This document shows positions 7,265 through 16,200 of a DNA stretch of 16,654 bases, one piece after another. The stretch is from Alistipes sp. CAG:268. Lineage in GTDB: Bacteria > Bacteroidota > Bacteroidia > Bacteroidales > Rikenellaceae. The notes beneath the pieces were generated by a model. That model saw only the letters and a list, made by a program, of their open reading frames with translations, was not told the origin of the DNA and did no database searches. Both the position numbers and the translations under genes were made by a program. The first letter of the stretch is position 1. Every line of letters starts with the position of its first letter. Location: assembly GCA_000434235.1 (NCBI GenBank), contig FR891987.1, forward strand, positions 1 to 16,654, given 5' to 3'.

Positions 7265-8725
7265 CTATTCGGCGCAATAAAGCTGTACGTTCGACAGGTT
7301 GGCGGCGGCGCGCGTGCGGTCGATCGTCACGCGGAGCCGGGCGGCCTGCATCGGTTCGGGCAGACGGATCATGCGCTTGTAGCCGATCGTCGTGCCCTCG
7401 GCCACCTGCCGCCAGGCCTTGCCGTCGTCGGAGACTTCGACCCGGAAGCGCTCGACGCGCTGTCCGCGGGCAATGTCCTCCTGCAGCATCACCACATTGA
7501 ACGGCCCGCCCGCGATGTCAAATTCGCGGCTCTGGCCGGCAGCGGCGGTCCACGGCGTGGCTCCGTCGGCAAGCAGCCCCCGGGTGAAGCTGTCGCGGAT
7601 CCAGGCGCCGAACTCGCGCAGGCGCCGCTCGTCATTCTCGTGGATGCGTCCGCGGCGGTCGGGTGGCACGTTGAGCAGCAGCACGGAGTTGGATCCCACC
7701 GAGGCGAAATAGATATTCTTCAGTTCGTCGAGCGTCTTGACGCGGTCATCCTCCTCGGCGTGGTAGAACCAGCCCGGACGGATCGAGACATCGACCTCCG
7801 AGGGATACCAGAAGAGCTCCCTGGCCCGCGAGAGAATGGCCCGGCTGCCCAGGTCGGGTGAGGTGTTGCCCAGGGCGGCAATCTCGGGATCGGGGTCACG
7901 CAGGGTGACCGAAGCGGGCGGCAGCACCGTGGCGCTCCACTCCTCGTCGCGGCCCTTGCCGGCCTCGTTGCCCACCCAGCGGATGTCGTCGCCCATGATG
8001 GCCGTCACGGCATCGGGCTGCAGCGACTTGACCGTCGCCACGTAGCGCGGCCAGTCGTAGACCTGGTGTTTGCCGTCGGCCTCCGAGCCGTTGGCCCCGT
8101 CGAACCACACCTCGGCCACCTCGCCGTAGCGGGTGAGCAGCTCGGTGAGCTGCGCCACGAAGTAGTCGTCGTAGGCCTTGCCCGTACCGTACGAAGGGGC
8201 ATTGCGGTCCCACGGCGAGACGTAGAGGCCCATCTTCATGCCGTATTTGTCGCACGAGGCGCGCAGCATCGCCACCACGTCGCCCTTGCCGTCCATCCAC
8301 CGCGAGTTGCGGACCGAGTGTTCGGTGGTCTCCGTAGGCCAGAGGCAGAATCCGTCGTGGTGCTTGGCCGTCAGCATGACCATGCGGAACCCGGCGTCCT
8401 TGAGCACCTCGACCCACTGGTCGGTGTCGATCGCCGTCGGGAAGAAGAGGTCGGGCGACTCCCGCCCGTCGCCCCACTCCTTGCCCGAGAAAGTATTGAC
8501 CGTGAAGTGGATGAAGGCCGTCAGCTCCCACTGCTGCCAGGCCAGTTGTTGGGGCGTCGGCACCAGGTGCGCGGCCATCTCGACCTTGGCCAGCGAATCG
8601 GCATCGCCCAGATCGACGTATTTCTCATAATAGGTTTCCGCCGGAGCGTTCCCCGGACCGGAGCAGGCGCAACCCAGGGCGACGGCACCCGTCAGAGCCA
8701 GGCTGGGCAGTAGTTTTGCAAACAT
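7265..8725 (-). CDS. GH29 alpha-L-fucosidase with C-terminal discoidin-like domain, predicted lipoprotein
   Basis: Removes terminal alpha-L-fucose from glycans. From the ATG at 8725 it is 486 residues with a lipoprotein signal (ALGC, acceptor about C19). The GH29 barrel shows FIHFTVNTF (about 71-79), AKHHDGF (120-126), GLYVSPWDRN (166-175) and VWFDG, with D209 as the expected nucleophile. GNEAG follows, and its Glu (about 253) lies at a spacing similar to the acid/base of GH29-B enzymes, so it is a candidate only. LLLNVPPDRRG (349-359) is the usual end of the catalytic domain. Residues about 395-486 form a beta-sandwich resembling F5/8C carbohydrate-binding domains (FRVEVSDDGKAW). This architecture fits the alpha-1,3/1,4-specific GH29-B group better than the broad GH29-A group. 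An in-frame ATG at 8767 would add 14 residues ahead of the lipoprotein signal; I prefer 8725. First gene of the fucosidase-sulfatase operon. Confidence 0.93.
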   Translation of the reverse strand: MFAKLLPSLALTGAVALGCACSGPGNAPAETYYEKYVDLGDADSLAKVEMAAHLVPTPQQLAWQQWELTAFIHFTVNTFSGKEWGDGRESPDLFFPTAIDTDQWVEVLKDAGFRMVMLTAKHHDGFCLWPTETTEHSVRNSRWMDGKGDVVAMLRASCDKYGMKMGLYVSPWDRNAPSYGTGKAYDDYFVAQLTELLTRYGEVAEVWFDGANGSEADGKHQVYDWPRYVATVKSLQPDAVTAIMGDDIRWVGNEAGKGRDEEWSATVLPPASVTLRDPDPEIAALGNTSPDLGSRAILSRARELFWYPSEVDVSIRPGWFYHAEEDDRVKTLDELKNIYFASVGSNSVLLLNVPPDRRGRIHENDERRLREFGAWIRDSFTRGLLADGATPWTAAAGQSREFDIAGGPFNVVMLQEDIARGQRVERFRVEVSDDGKAWRQVAEGTTIGYKRMIRLPEPMQAARLRVTIDRTRAAANLSNVQLYCAE

Positions 8726-8759
8726 AGGCAGACAAAATTTTTCATGATTCGAGATACGA

Positions 8760-8774
8760 CGGCACACCGTGCCG
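8760..8774. promoter_or_regulatory. Inverted repeat at the fucosidase transcription start
   Basis: CGGCAC (8760-8765) and GTGCCG (8769-8774) are perfect 6-bp arms with a 3-nt ACC spacer. It sits immediately downstream of the minus-strand -7 box, about where transcription should begin. It may be an operator or a hairpin at the mRNA 5' end. It is GC-rich within an AT-rich region, which makes it stand out. Confidence 0.4.
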
Positions 8775-8781
8775 ATTCATA

Positions 8782-8789
8782 CAAACTTA
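8782..8789 (-). promoter_or_regulatory. -7 box (TAAGTTTG, minus strand) for the fucosidase-sulfatase operon
   Basis: The plus-strand CAAACTTA reads TAAGTTTG on the minus strand, an exact match to TAnnTTTG. Transcription would start near 8775 and give a leader of about 50 nt to the ATG at 8725. At the -33 position the minus strand shows TTTCGG, an imperfect match. Confidence 0.55.
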
Positions 8790-8926
8790 CATATTATTTC
8801 GCAGAATCCGAAATTTTTACGAAAAAACCCTCCGTCATGCCGCAATCCGGCCTTCCACGCCCATACGGAGTCGGTGCCGGCCTCTGCTCGAAGCCGGGAA
8901 TCGCAAAAAAACAGACTAACAATTCC

Positions 8927-8955
8927 TTGTATTCGAAAAAAGATTCGTAATTTTA
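8927..8955 (+). promoter_or_regulatory. Promoter candidate for the beta-galactosidase-GH31 operon
   Basis: A -33-like TTG (8927-8929) is followed after 18 nt by TAATTTTA (8948-8955), which differs from TAnnTTTG only in the last base. Spacing is close to the Bacteroidota norm of 19-21. If used, it gives an mRNA leader of nearly 120 nt before the ATG at 9080, long compared with the other genes here. Confidence 0.45.
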
Positions 8956-9079
8956 CCCAAATTCGGAATATGGCGCGCCGGCAGCGCAGGGACTTCCCCG
9001 CCACAGGAAGACAGCAGGCGAACAGAGATGCGCCCCGAATCTCGGGAACAACGAACTTGTTTACTTAAATCCATACTTT

Positions 9080-12000
9080 ATGAAAAAACTTCTATTGCTC
9101 TGTTGCATGGCCGGTTGGATGTCGGCACATGCCCAAACCGAACCGCTCGGCGGATTCGCCTACGGCCCGGCTGACGCACCCGACGGCACGGAGTGGGAAT
9201 CACCCGAACGGCTCGCCCTGAACAAGGAGCAGCCCCGCACGTGGTTCTTCACCTTCCCCGATACGGAGAGCGCACGCCGCGTACTGCCCGAATGCGGAGC
9301 CTGGTACATCTCACTCGACGGCGTGTGGAAGTTCCACTGGGCCGGCAACCCCGAAGAGCGCCCCGCGGAGTTCTACAAACCCGAATACGACGTGGCGGCA
9401 TGGGACGACGTGACGGTGCCGATGCAGTGGAACGTGGCGGGCATCCAAAAGGACGGCAGCCTCCGCTACGGCGTGCCGATCTACGCCAACCAGCCGGTGA
9501 TCTTCGCCCACAAGGTGGCCGTGGACGACTGGCGCGGCGGCGTGATGCGCACCCCGCCCTCGGACTGGGTCACTTACAGGCACCGCAACGAGGTGGGATC
9601 CTACCGCCGCTCGTTCACGCTGCCCGAAACGTGGGAGGAACGCGAGGTCTACATCAACTTTGACGGCGTCTCGTCGTTCTTCTACCTCTGGGTGAACGGC
9701 CGTTACGTGGGTTTCTCGAAGAACTCGCGCAACACCGCCTCGTTCGACATCACCCCCTACCTGAACGCCGGGGGCGAGAACGTCGTGGCCGTGGAGGTCT
9801 ACCGCAACTCCGACGGCTCGTTCCTCGAGGCGCAGGACATGTTCCGCCTGCCGGGCATCTTCCGCACCGTCTCGCTCACCTCGACAGCCCGGGTGCAGGT
9901 CCGCGACCTGCGTGTGCGGCCCGACCTCGACGCCGCCTATGCCGACGGCACGGTACGCATCGAGGCCGACATCCGCAACCTCGGCCGGAAGCCCGCCAAG
10001 GGCTATACGCTCTCCTACACGCTCTACGCCAACGAACTCTATTCGGACGAGAACGCACCCGTCGATGGGGTGACGGCCTCGGCCGCAGTGGCTGCGACGG
10101 AGGCCGGAGAGACCACCCTGACCGTAGCCGGGATGCGGGTGCCCGACGCCCGCAAGTGGTCGGCCGAGGAGCCGTGGCGCTACACGCTCGTCGGGCAGCT
10201 GCGCGACCGGAAGGGCCGCGTGGTGGAGACCTTCTCGACGGCCTTCGGCTTCTGCAAGGTCGAGATCCGCGACACGCCCGCCGCAGAGGATGAGTTCGGG
10301 CTGGCCGGGCGCTACTACTACATCAACGGCCGGACCGTGAAGCTCAAGGGCGTGAACCGCCAGGAGATCGATCCCGCCGTGGGCAACGCCATCACCACGG
10401 AGCAGATGGAGCAGGAGATCATGCTCATGAAGCGCGGCAACATCAACCACGTCCGCAACTCGCACTACTCCTGCGCCCCGCACTGGTACTACCTCTGCGA
10501 CAAGTACGGCATCTACCTCGAGGACGAGGCCAACCTCGAAAGCCACGAATACTACTACGGCGAGGCCTCGCTCTCGCACGTCGCGGAGTTCGAGGCAGCC
10601 CACGTGGCCCGTGTCATGGAGCTGGCCCACGCCCATGTGAACCACCCCTCGGTGGTGATCTGGTCGCTGGGCAACGAGGCCGGCCCGGGCCGGAACTTCG
10701 TCTCGGCCTACGAGGCCCTGCACGCCTTCGACCCCTCGCGTCCGGTACAGTACGAGCGCAACAACGACATCGTGGACATGGGCTCGAACCAGTACCCGTC
10801 GATCGACTGGATCCGCGGCGCCGCAACGGGCAGATACCCCATCAAGTACCCGTTCCACATCTCCGAATACGCCCACTCGATGGGCAACGCCGGAGGCAAC
10901 CTGGTCGATTACTGGAAGGCCATCGAATCGACCAACTTCATCTGCGGCGCCGCCATCTGGGACTGGGTGGACCAGGCGCTCTACGCCTATGACCCCGCAA
11001 CGGGCGACCGCTACTGGGCCTACGGCGGCGACTTCGGGGACAAGCCCAACAGCGGCATGTTCTGCATGAACGGCATCCTGCTCCCCGACCACTCGCCCAA
11101 GCCCGTCTTCCACGAAGTGAAGCGGATCTACCAGAACGTCGGCGTCGAGCCGGTGGACATGACGCAGGGCCGGATCGCGATCTTCAACAAGCACTACTTC
11201 ACCACGCTGGCCGGATACCGCATCGCCTGGACGCTCTACAGGGACGGCGAACCGGTGGCCCGCGGCGACGCCCTGCGCGGCCCGCGCAAGATCGTCGGCC
11301 CGCGCGAAAGGGTCGAGTATACCATCCCCTACGACTATGCGGCGCTCGACCCCGCAGGCGAGTACTTCGTCACGGTGCAGTTCCTGCTCGCCGAGGACAA
11401 GCCGTGGGCCGAGGCCGGATTCGTGCAGATGGAGGAGCAGCTCGAGGTGAAGGCGGCCGGTGCGAAGCCCTCGATGACCGAACTGACGGCCCGCCTCGCG
11501 GCGCCCGAGGTCACGGAGCGGAACACGGGCTGCAGCGGCTGCGCGGCGAAGGGCTGCACGGCGGATGACGGGGACTTCACCGAGGTGCGGGGCGACGGGT
11601 TCGTCGTCACGTTCGACAACCGCCGGGGAACGATCCACTCCCTCGAGTACGACGGCCGCAAGGTGATCCGCGACGGAGAGGGGCCGCGGCTCGACGCCCT
11701 GCGCGCACCGACCGACAACGACAACTGGGCCTACACGCGCTGGTTCGAGAAGGGGCTGCACAACCTGCGCCACACGGCAACGGCCTGCTCGCGCGTGGAC
11801 AACGGCAAGGGCAACACCGTGCAGCTGATGTATACGGTCGTATCGCAGGCACCGAACGCCGCCCGCATCGAGGGCGGTACGTCGGGGCGTTACCGCATCG
11901 TCGAACTGACCGACCGTCCGTTCGGCGAGGAGGATTTCCGCTTCGTGACCAACCAGATCTGGACCGTCTACCCGGACGGCTCGATCGAGCTCCGCGCGGA

Positions 12001-13162
12001 GATCACCTCGAACGACCCGTCGTTTGTGCTGGCCCGCCTCGGGTACTCCCTGCAGCTGCCCGAAGAGCTGCAGCACTACGACTACTACGGCCGCGGTCCG
12101 TGGAACAACTACAACGACCGCATGACGGGTTCGTTCGTCGGCCGCTACGGCAGCACGGTCCGCGAACAGGCCGTACGCTTCCCCAAGCCGCAGAGCATGG
12201 GCAACCGCGAGCAGGTGCGCTGGTGCGCGCTGACCGACGGCAAAGGCAACGGCGTGGAGTTCGTCGCCGACGGCACGATGTCGGCCTCTGCACTGCCGTG
12301 GTCGGCCGTGGAGATGACGCTTGCCCCGCACCCCTACCAGCTGCCCGAACCGACGGCCACACACCTGCATCTGGACCTTGCGGTGACGGGCCTGGGCGGC
12401 AACAGCTGCGGACAGGGCGGTCCGCTGGAGAAGGACCGCGTCAAGGCTTCGGACCATGCCATGGGGCTGCTGATCCGCCCGGTACGCAACGGTGCCTTCA
12501 CGCAGACGGCCCACGCGGCCCTCTCGGGCGAGGTACCCCTCTCGATCTCGCGTTCACGCGACGGACTGGTAACCATTTCAACTCGCAAGGCAGGAGCCGA
12601 AATTCGCTACTCGACCGACGGAGGAAAACAGATGCTCCCCTACGACGGGCCGTTCGACCTGCGTGAGGGCGGAACGGTGACGGCAAGCTATGCCGACAAC
12701 CCGGCCGTGAAGAGCACCGCCACCTTCGCCCGCATCGAGCGCATCCCGATGACGGTGGTCTACGCTTCGAGCCAGGAGACCGGCATCGGCGACGCCGCGA
12801 ACCTCGTGGACGGCGACCCCTCGACGACGTGGCACACGATGTACTCGGTGACGGTGGCCAACTACCCCCACTGGGTCGATTTCGACGCCGGGGAGGCGAA
12901 GCTCATCCGCGGATTCGTCTACCTGCCGCGGCAGGACGGCGGCACGAACGGCAACATCCGCGAATACACCGTGCAGGTGAGCGACGACGGCAAGACATGG
13001 AGCAAGCCCGTGGCCGCCGGATCGTTCGGCAGGGGGACCGGCGAGCAGCGCGTCGAACTGGAGCGCCCCGTCAAGGCGCGCTACATCCGCTTCACGGCGC
13101 TCAGTTCGCAGAACGGAGCCGACTTCGCCGGAGGCGCCGAGTTCTCGGTGATTGCCGACTGA
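9080..13162 (+). CDS. Secreted multidomain GH2 beta-galactosidase (LacZ-type) with C-terminal F5/8C domain
   Basis: 1360 residues; hydrolyses terminal beta-galactosides. A signal peptide (1-18, cleavage after AHA) exports it. GH2 sugar-binding jelly roll at about 70-270, immunoglobulin-like domain 270-395, and TIM barrel 396-690 with acid/base E533 (WSLGNEAGPG) and nucleophile E596 (ISEYAHSMGN). LacZ-type C-terminal parts follow: Ig-like 695-792, then the Bgal small-chain beta-sandwich about 832-1136 (APTDNDNW; YYGRGPWNNYNDR), as in true LacZ-like enzymes. Extra C-terminal modules are a chitobiase C-terminal-like domain (about 1158-1222, IRYSTDGG) and an F5/8C/CBM32-like carbohydrate-binding domain (about 1228-1358: WHTMYS, YLPRQDGG, ARYIRFTA). 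A Cys-rich insert, C818xxC821xxxxC826, lies between the Ig-like and small-chain parts. No SD is obvious; an A/T-rich leader precedes the ATG. It leads the GH31 gene by 42 nt in the same operon. Confidence 0.95.
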   Translation: MKKLLLLCCMAGWMSAHAQTEPLGGFAYGPADAPDGTEWESPERLALNKEQPRTWFFTFPDTESARRVLPECGAWYISLDGVWKFHWAGNPEERPAEFYKPEYDVAAWDDVTVPMQWNVAGIQKDGSLRYGVPIYANQPVIFAHKVAVDDWRGGVMRTPPSDWVTYRHRNEVGSYRRSFTLPETWEEREVYINFDGVSSFFYLWVNGRYVGFSKNSRNTASFDITPYLNAGGENVVAVEVYRNSDGSFLEAQDMFRLPGIFRTVSLTSTARVQVRDLRVRPDLDAAYADGTVRIEADIRNLGRKPAKGYTLSYTLYANELYSDENAPVDGVTASAAVAATEAGETTLTVAGMRVPDARKWSAEEPWRYTLVGQLRDRKGRVVETFSTAFGFCKVEIRDTPAAEDEFGLAGRYYYINGRTVKLKGVNRQEIDPAVGNAITTEQMEQEIMLMKRGNINHVRNSHYSCAPHWYYLCDKYGIYLEDEANLESHEYYYGEASLSHVAEFEAAHVARVMELAHAHVNHPSVVIWSLGNEAGPGRNFVSAYEALHAFDPSRPVQYERNNDIVDMGSNQYPSIDWIRGAATGRYPIKYPFHISEYAHSMGNAGGNLVDYWKAIESTNFICGAAIWDWVDQALYAYDPATGDRYWAYGGDFGDKPNSGMFCMNGILLPDHSPKPVFHEVKRIYQNVGVEPVDMTQGRIAIFNKHYFTTLAGYRIAWTLYRDGEPVARGDALRGPRKIVGPRERVEYTIPYDYAALDPAGEYFVTVQFLLAEDKPWAEAGFVQMEEQLEVKAAGAKPSMTELTARLAAPEVTERNTGCSGCAAKGCTADDGDFTEVRGDGFVVTFDNRRGTIHSLEYDGRKVIRDGEGPRLDALRAPTDNDNWAYTRWFEKGLHNLRHTATACSRVDNGKGNTVQLMYTVVSQAPNAARIEGGTSGRYRIVELTDRPFGEEDFRFVTNQIWTVYPDGSIELRAEITSNDPSFVLARLGYSLQLPEELQHYDYYGRGPWNNYNDRMTGSFVGRYGSTVREQAVRFPKPQSMGNREQVRWCALTDGKGNGVEFVADGTMSASALPWSAVEMTLAPHPYQLPEPTATHLHLDLAVTGLGGNSCGQGGPLEKDRVKASDHAMGLLIRPVRNGAFTQTAHAALSGEVPLSISRSRDGLVTISTRKAGAEIRYSTDGGKQMLPYDGPFDLREGGTVTASYADNPAVKSTATFARIERIPMTVVYASSQETGIGDAANLVDGDPSTTWHTMYSVTVANYPHWVDFDAGEAKLIRGFVYLPRQDGGTNGNIREYTVQVSDDGKTWSKPVAAGSFGRGTGEQRVELERPVKARYIRFTALSSQNGADFAGGAEFSVIAD

Positions 13163-13204
13163 CCGGCACAAGGAGATGAATAAAGACATTAGATAAACGA
13201 CAAC

Positions 13205-16200
13205 ATGAATCTGAAAACCAACATACTGAACGCGGCATTTCTGGCATCCGCCCTGCTGGCGGCTCCGGCCGCAGCCGGAATGCGGGGCGACCATGTCGCG
13301 ACGGAACAGCAGACCCGGGCGGCCGGCAACGCCCCGATCGAGGGGATCCGGCAGCTGAATCCCGCAGCGGTCGAGGTGCTCTTCACCGACGGGCGGCGCA
13401 TGACCCTCGACTTCTACGGCCCGAACATCTTCCGCATGTTCCTCGACCCGCAGGGCGGCATCGTCCGCGACCCGGCGGCCGAACCCGAGGCGCAGATCCT
13501 CGTCGATGAGCCGCGGCGGGCGGCGGGAGAGCTCGAGATCGAACAGAAGGAGGGCTCCGTGGCGGTGGCCACCGAGGCCGTGCGCGTCGCCTTCGACAAG
13601 GCCACGGGCCGCTTCAGCGTCACCGACCTCCGGCGCGGCGAGGTGGTGGCCGAATCGCTCGGCGCCGCCGCGTTCGAACCCCGCCAGAGTTCGATCGCGC
13701 TGAAGGAGCGCGCCGACGAGTACTTCTACGGCGGCGGCGTGCAGAACGGCCGCTTCTCGCACAAGGGACAGAGCATCCGCATCGTCAATACGAACCAGTG
13801 GACCGACGGAGGTGTCGCCTCGCCGACCCCCTTCTACTGGTCCACGGCCGGCTACGGCATCATGTGGTACACCTTCGCACCGGGACTCTACGACTTCGGG
13901 GCCTCGGAAGCCGGAACGGTGCGTCTGACGCACGACACGGACTACCTCGACCTGTTCGTCATGGTGGACCGCACGCCCGTCGAGCTGCTCAACGACTTCT
14001 ACCAGCTGACCGGCAACCCCGTGCTGCTGCCCAAGTTCGGATTCTACGAAGGACACCTGAACGCCTACAACCGCGACTACTGGGCCGAGACCGAGGACGG
14101 CAGCGGCATCCTCTTCGAGGACGGCAAGCGCTACAAGGAGAGCCAGCAGGACAACGGCGGCGTGCGCGAATCGCTCAACGGCGAGGCGGACAACTACCAG
14201 TTCTCGGCCCGTGCCGTGATCGACCGCTATGCCGCACACGACATGCCCCTCGGATGGATCCTGCCCAACGACGGGTACGGCGCCGGGTACGGCCAGACCG
14301 GAACGCTCGACGGCAACATCGAGAACCTCCGGCAGCTGGGCGAGTTCGCCCGCGAACGCGGCGTGGAGATCGGCCTGTGGACCCAGTCGGACCTCCACCC
14401 GAAAGAGGGGGTCGATGCCCTGCTCCAGCGCGACATCGTCAAGGAGGTGCGCGACGCCGGGGTGCGCGTGCTCAAGACCGACGTGGCATGGGTCGGCGCC
14501 GGCTACTCGTTCGGGCTGAACGGAGTGGCCGACGTCGGACGCATCATGCCCTACTACGGCAACGACGCCCGCCCGTTCATCATCTCGCTCGACGGATGGG
14601 CCGGGACGCAGCGCTACGCCTCGATCTGGTCGGGCGACCAGACGGGCGGCGACTGGGAGTACATCCGCTTCCACATCCCCACCTACATCGGCTCGGGCCT
14701 CTCGGGGCAGCCGAACATCTCGTCGGACATGGACGGCATCTTCGGCGGGCGGAACATCCCGGTGAACGTCCGCGACTTCCAGTGGAAGACCTTCACTCCG
14801 ATGCAGCTCAACATGGACGGCTGGGGCGCCAACCCGAAGTATCCCCACATCCTCGGCGAGCCCGCGGCGTCGATCAACCGCTGGTACCTGAAGCTCAAGT
14901 CGGAGTTCATGCCCTACACCTACTCGATCGCCCGTGAGGCCGTGGACGGCAAGCCGATGATCCGCGCCATGTTCCTCGACGACCCGAACCCCTACACGCT
15001 CGGAACGGCAACCTGCTACCAGTTCCTCTACGGCCCCTATGTGCTGGTGGCCCCCGTCTACCGCAACACGCAGGCCGACGACAAGGGCAACGACCGCCGC
15101 GACGGGATCTACCTCCCCGAAGGGAACTGGATCGACTTCTTCACCGGCGACCTCTACACGGGCGGCTGCATCGTGAACAACTTCGACGCTCCGCTCTGGA
15201 AACTCCCCGTATTCATCCGCCAGGGGGCCATCCTCCCGATGACCGCCCCGCACAACAACGCCGCACGCATGAACCGCGAGGTGCGCACCTACGAGTTCTA
15301 CCCCGCCGGACACAGCGAGTTCACGGAGTACGACGACGACGGGGTGACTGAGGCCTACCGCCGCGGGGAGTCAGCCCGGACGCGTATCGTCTCGGACCTC
15401 GAGGGAGACAACCTGACGATCCGCGTGGACCCGACCGAGGGATCGTTCGAAGGCATGGTTGCCGAGAAGGCCACACGCCTGCGGATCAACGTCACGCAGC
15501 GTCCGGGAAAGATCACGGCCCGCATCGGCGGCCGCAACGTGAAGCTAAGCGAGGCCCGGACGCGCGAGGAGTACGCACAAGGAGTAAACGTGTGGTACTA
15601 CGACGCCGCACCGGAGATGAACCGCTTCGCGACGACCGGCAGCGAGATAGCCGACCTGCATGTGGTGAAAAACCCCGTGGTGCGCGTGCGGCTCGAGCCG
15701 ACCGACGTGACACGCAACGCCGTGGAGCTGAAGATGAAGGGATATGTCTACGCTCCGGCCGACCCGATGCTCGAAAGCATCGGCGCGCTCGAGGCGCCCC
15801 GGGCGGCGATCGCCGAAACAGACACCGAGGCCTACACGCTCACCCCCTCGTGGGAGGAGGTGCCGGGGGCCGACGGCTATGAGATCGAGTTCGACGGCAT
15901 GCGCTACACGATGATCCGCGACACGCGGCTCCGTTTCGAGGACCTGCGCCCGGAGAGCGACTACACGTTCCGCATCCGCGCGGTGAACGCCTCGGGCGCC
16001 TCGCCGTGGAGCACGCTCGCGGCACGCACGAAGTCCGACCCGCTGGAGTTCGCCATCCGCGGGCTGAGCGGCGAGACCTCCTGCCCGAACCAGGGCGGAC
16101 AGGGCATTGCCCGGCTCTTCAACTTCGACGAGTCGGATACATGGCACACGCGCTGGAGCGAGCGGGCCGTGCCGTTCGATCTGGTGATCGACCTGCACAG

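Larger units (their letters stand above)
8726..9079. promoter_or_regulatory. Divergent intergenic region between the two glycosidase operons
   Basis: A 354-nt stretch, clearly richer in A/T than its flanks, that separates the fucosidase and beta-galactosidase starts. It holds a promoter candidate for each direction (8782-8789 on the minus strand, 8927-8955 on the plus strand), an inverted repeat at 8760-8774, and a small inverted repeat in the beta-galactosidase leader (CCCGA, ATC, TCGGG at 9034-9046). Short ORFs here show no start context or recognisable protein signal and are not called. Confidence 0.75.

Noticed and set aside
6455..7861. 468-codon plus-strand frame opposite sulfatase and fucosidase
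   Set aside because: It spans two supported minus-strand genes and their junction, and is a composition shadow.
8744..9068. Short ORFs in the divergent intergenic region
   Set aside because: They overlap promoter candidates, have no recognisable protein features, and overlap each other in different frames.
9311..12514. 1067-codon open frame on the minus strand inside the beta-galactosidase gene
   Set aside because: It is a complementary-strand shadow. GC-rich codons avoid stops on the other strand; the translation is Arg/Val/Asp/His-rich with no domains, while the plus-strand frame is a clear GH2 enzyme.
12578..15313. 911-codon open frame on the minus strand across beta-galactosidase and GH31
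   Set aside because: It crosses the gap between two well-supported plus-strand genes, has no recognisable motif, and shows the same shadow composition.
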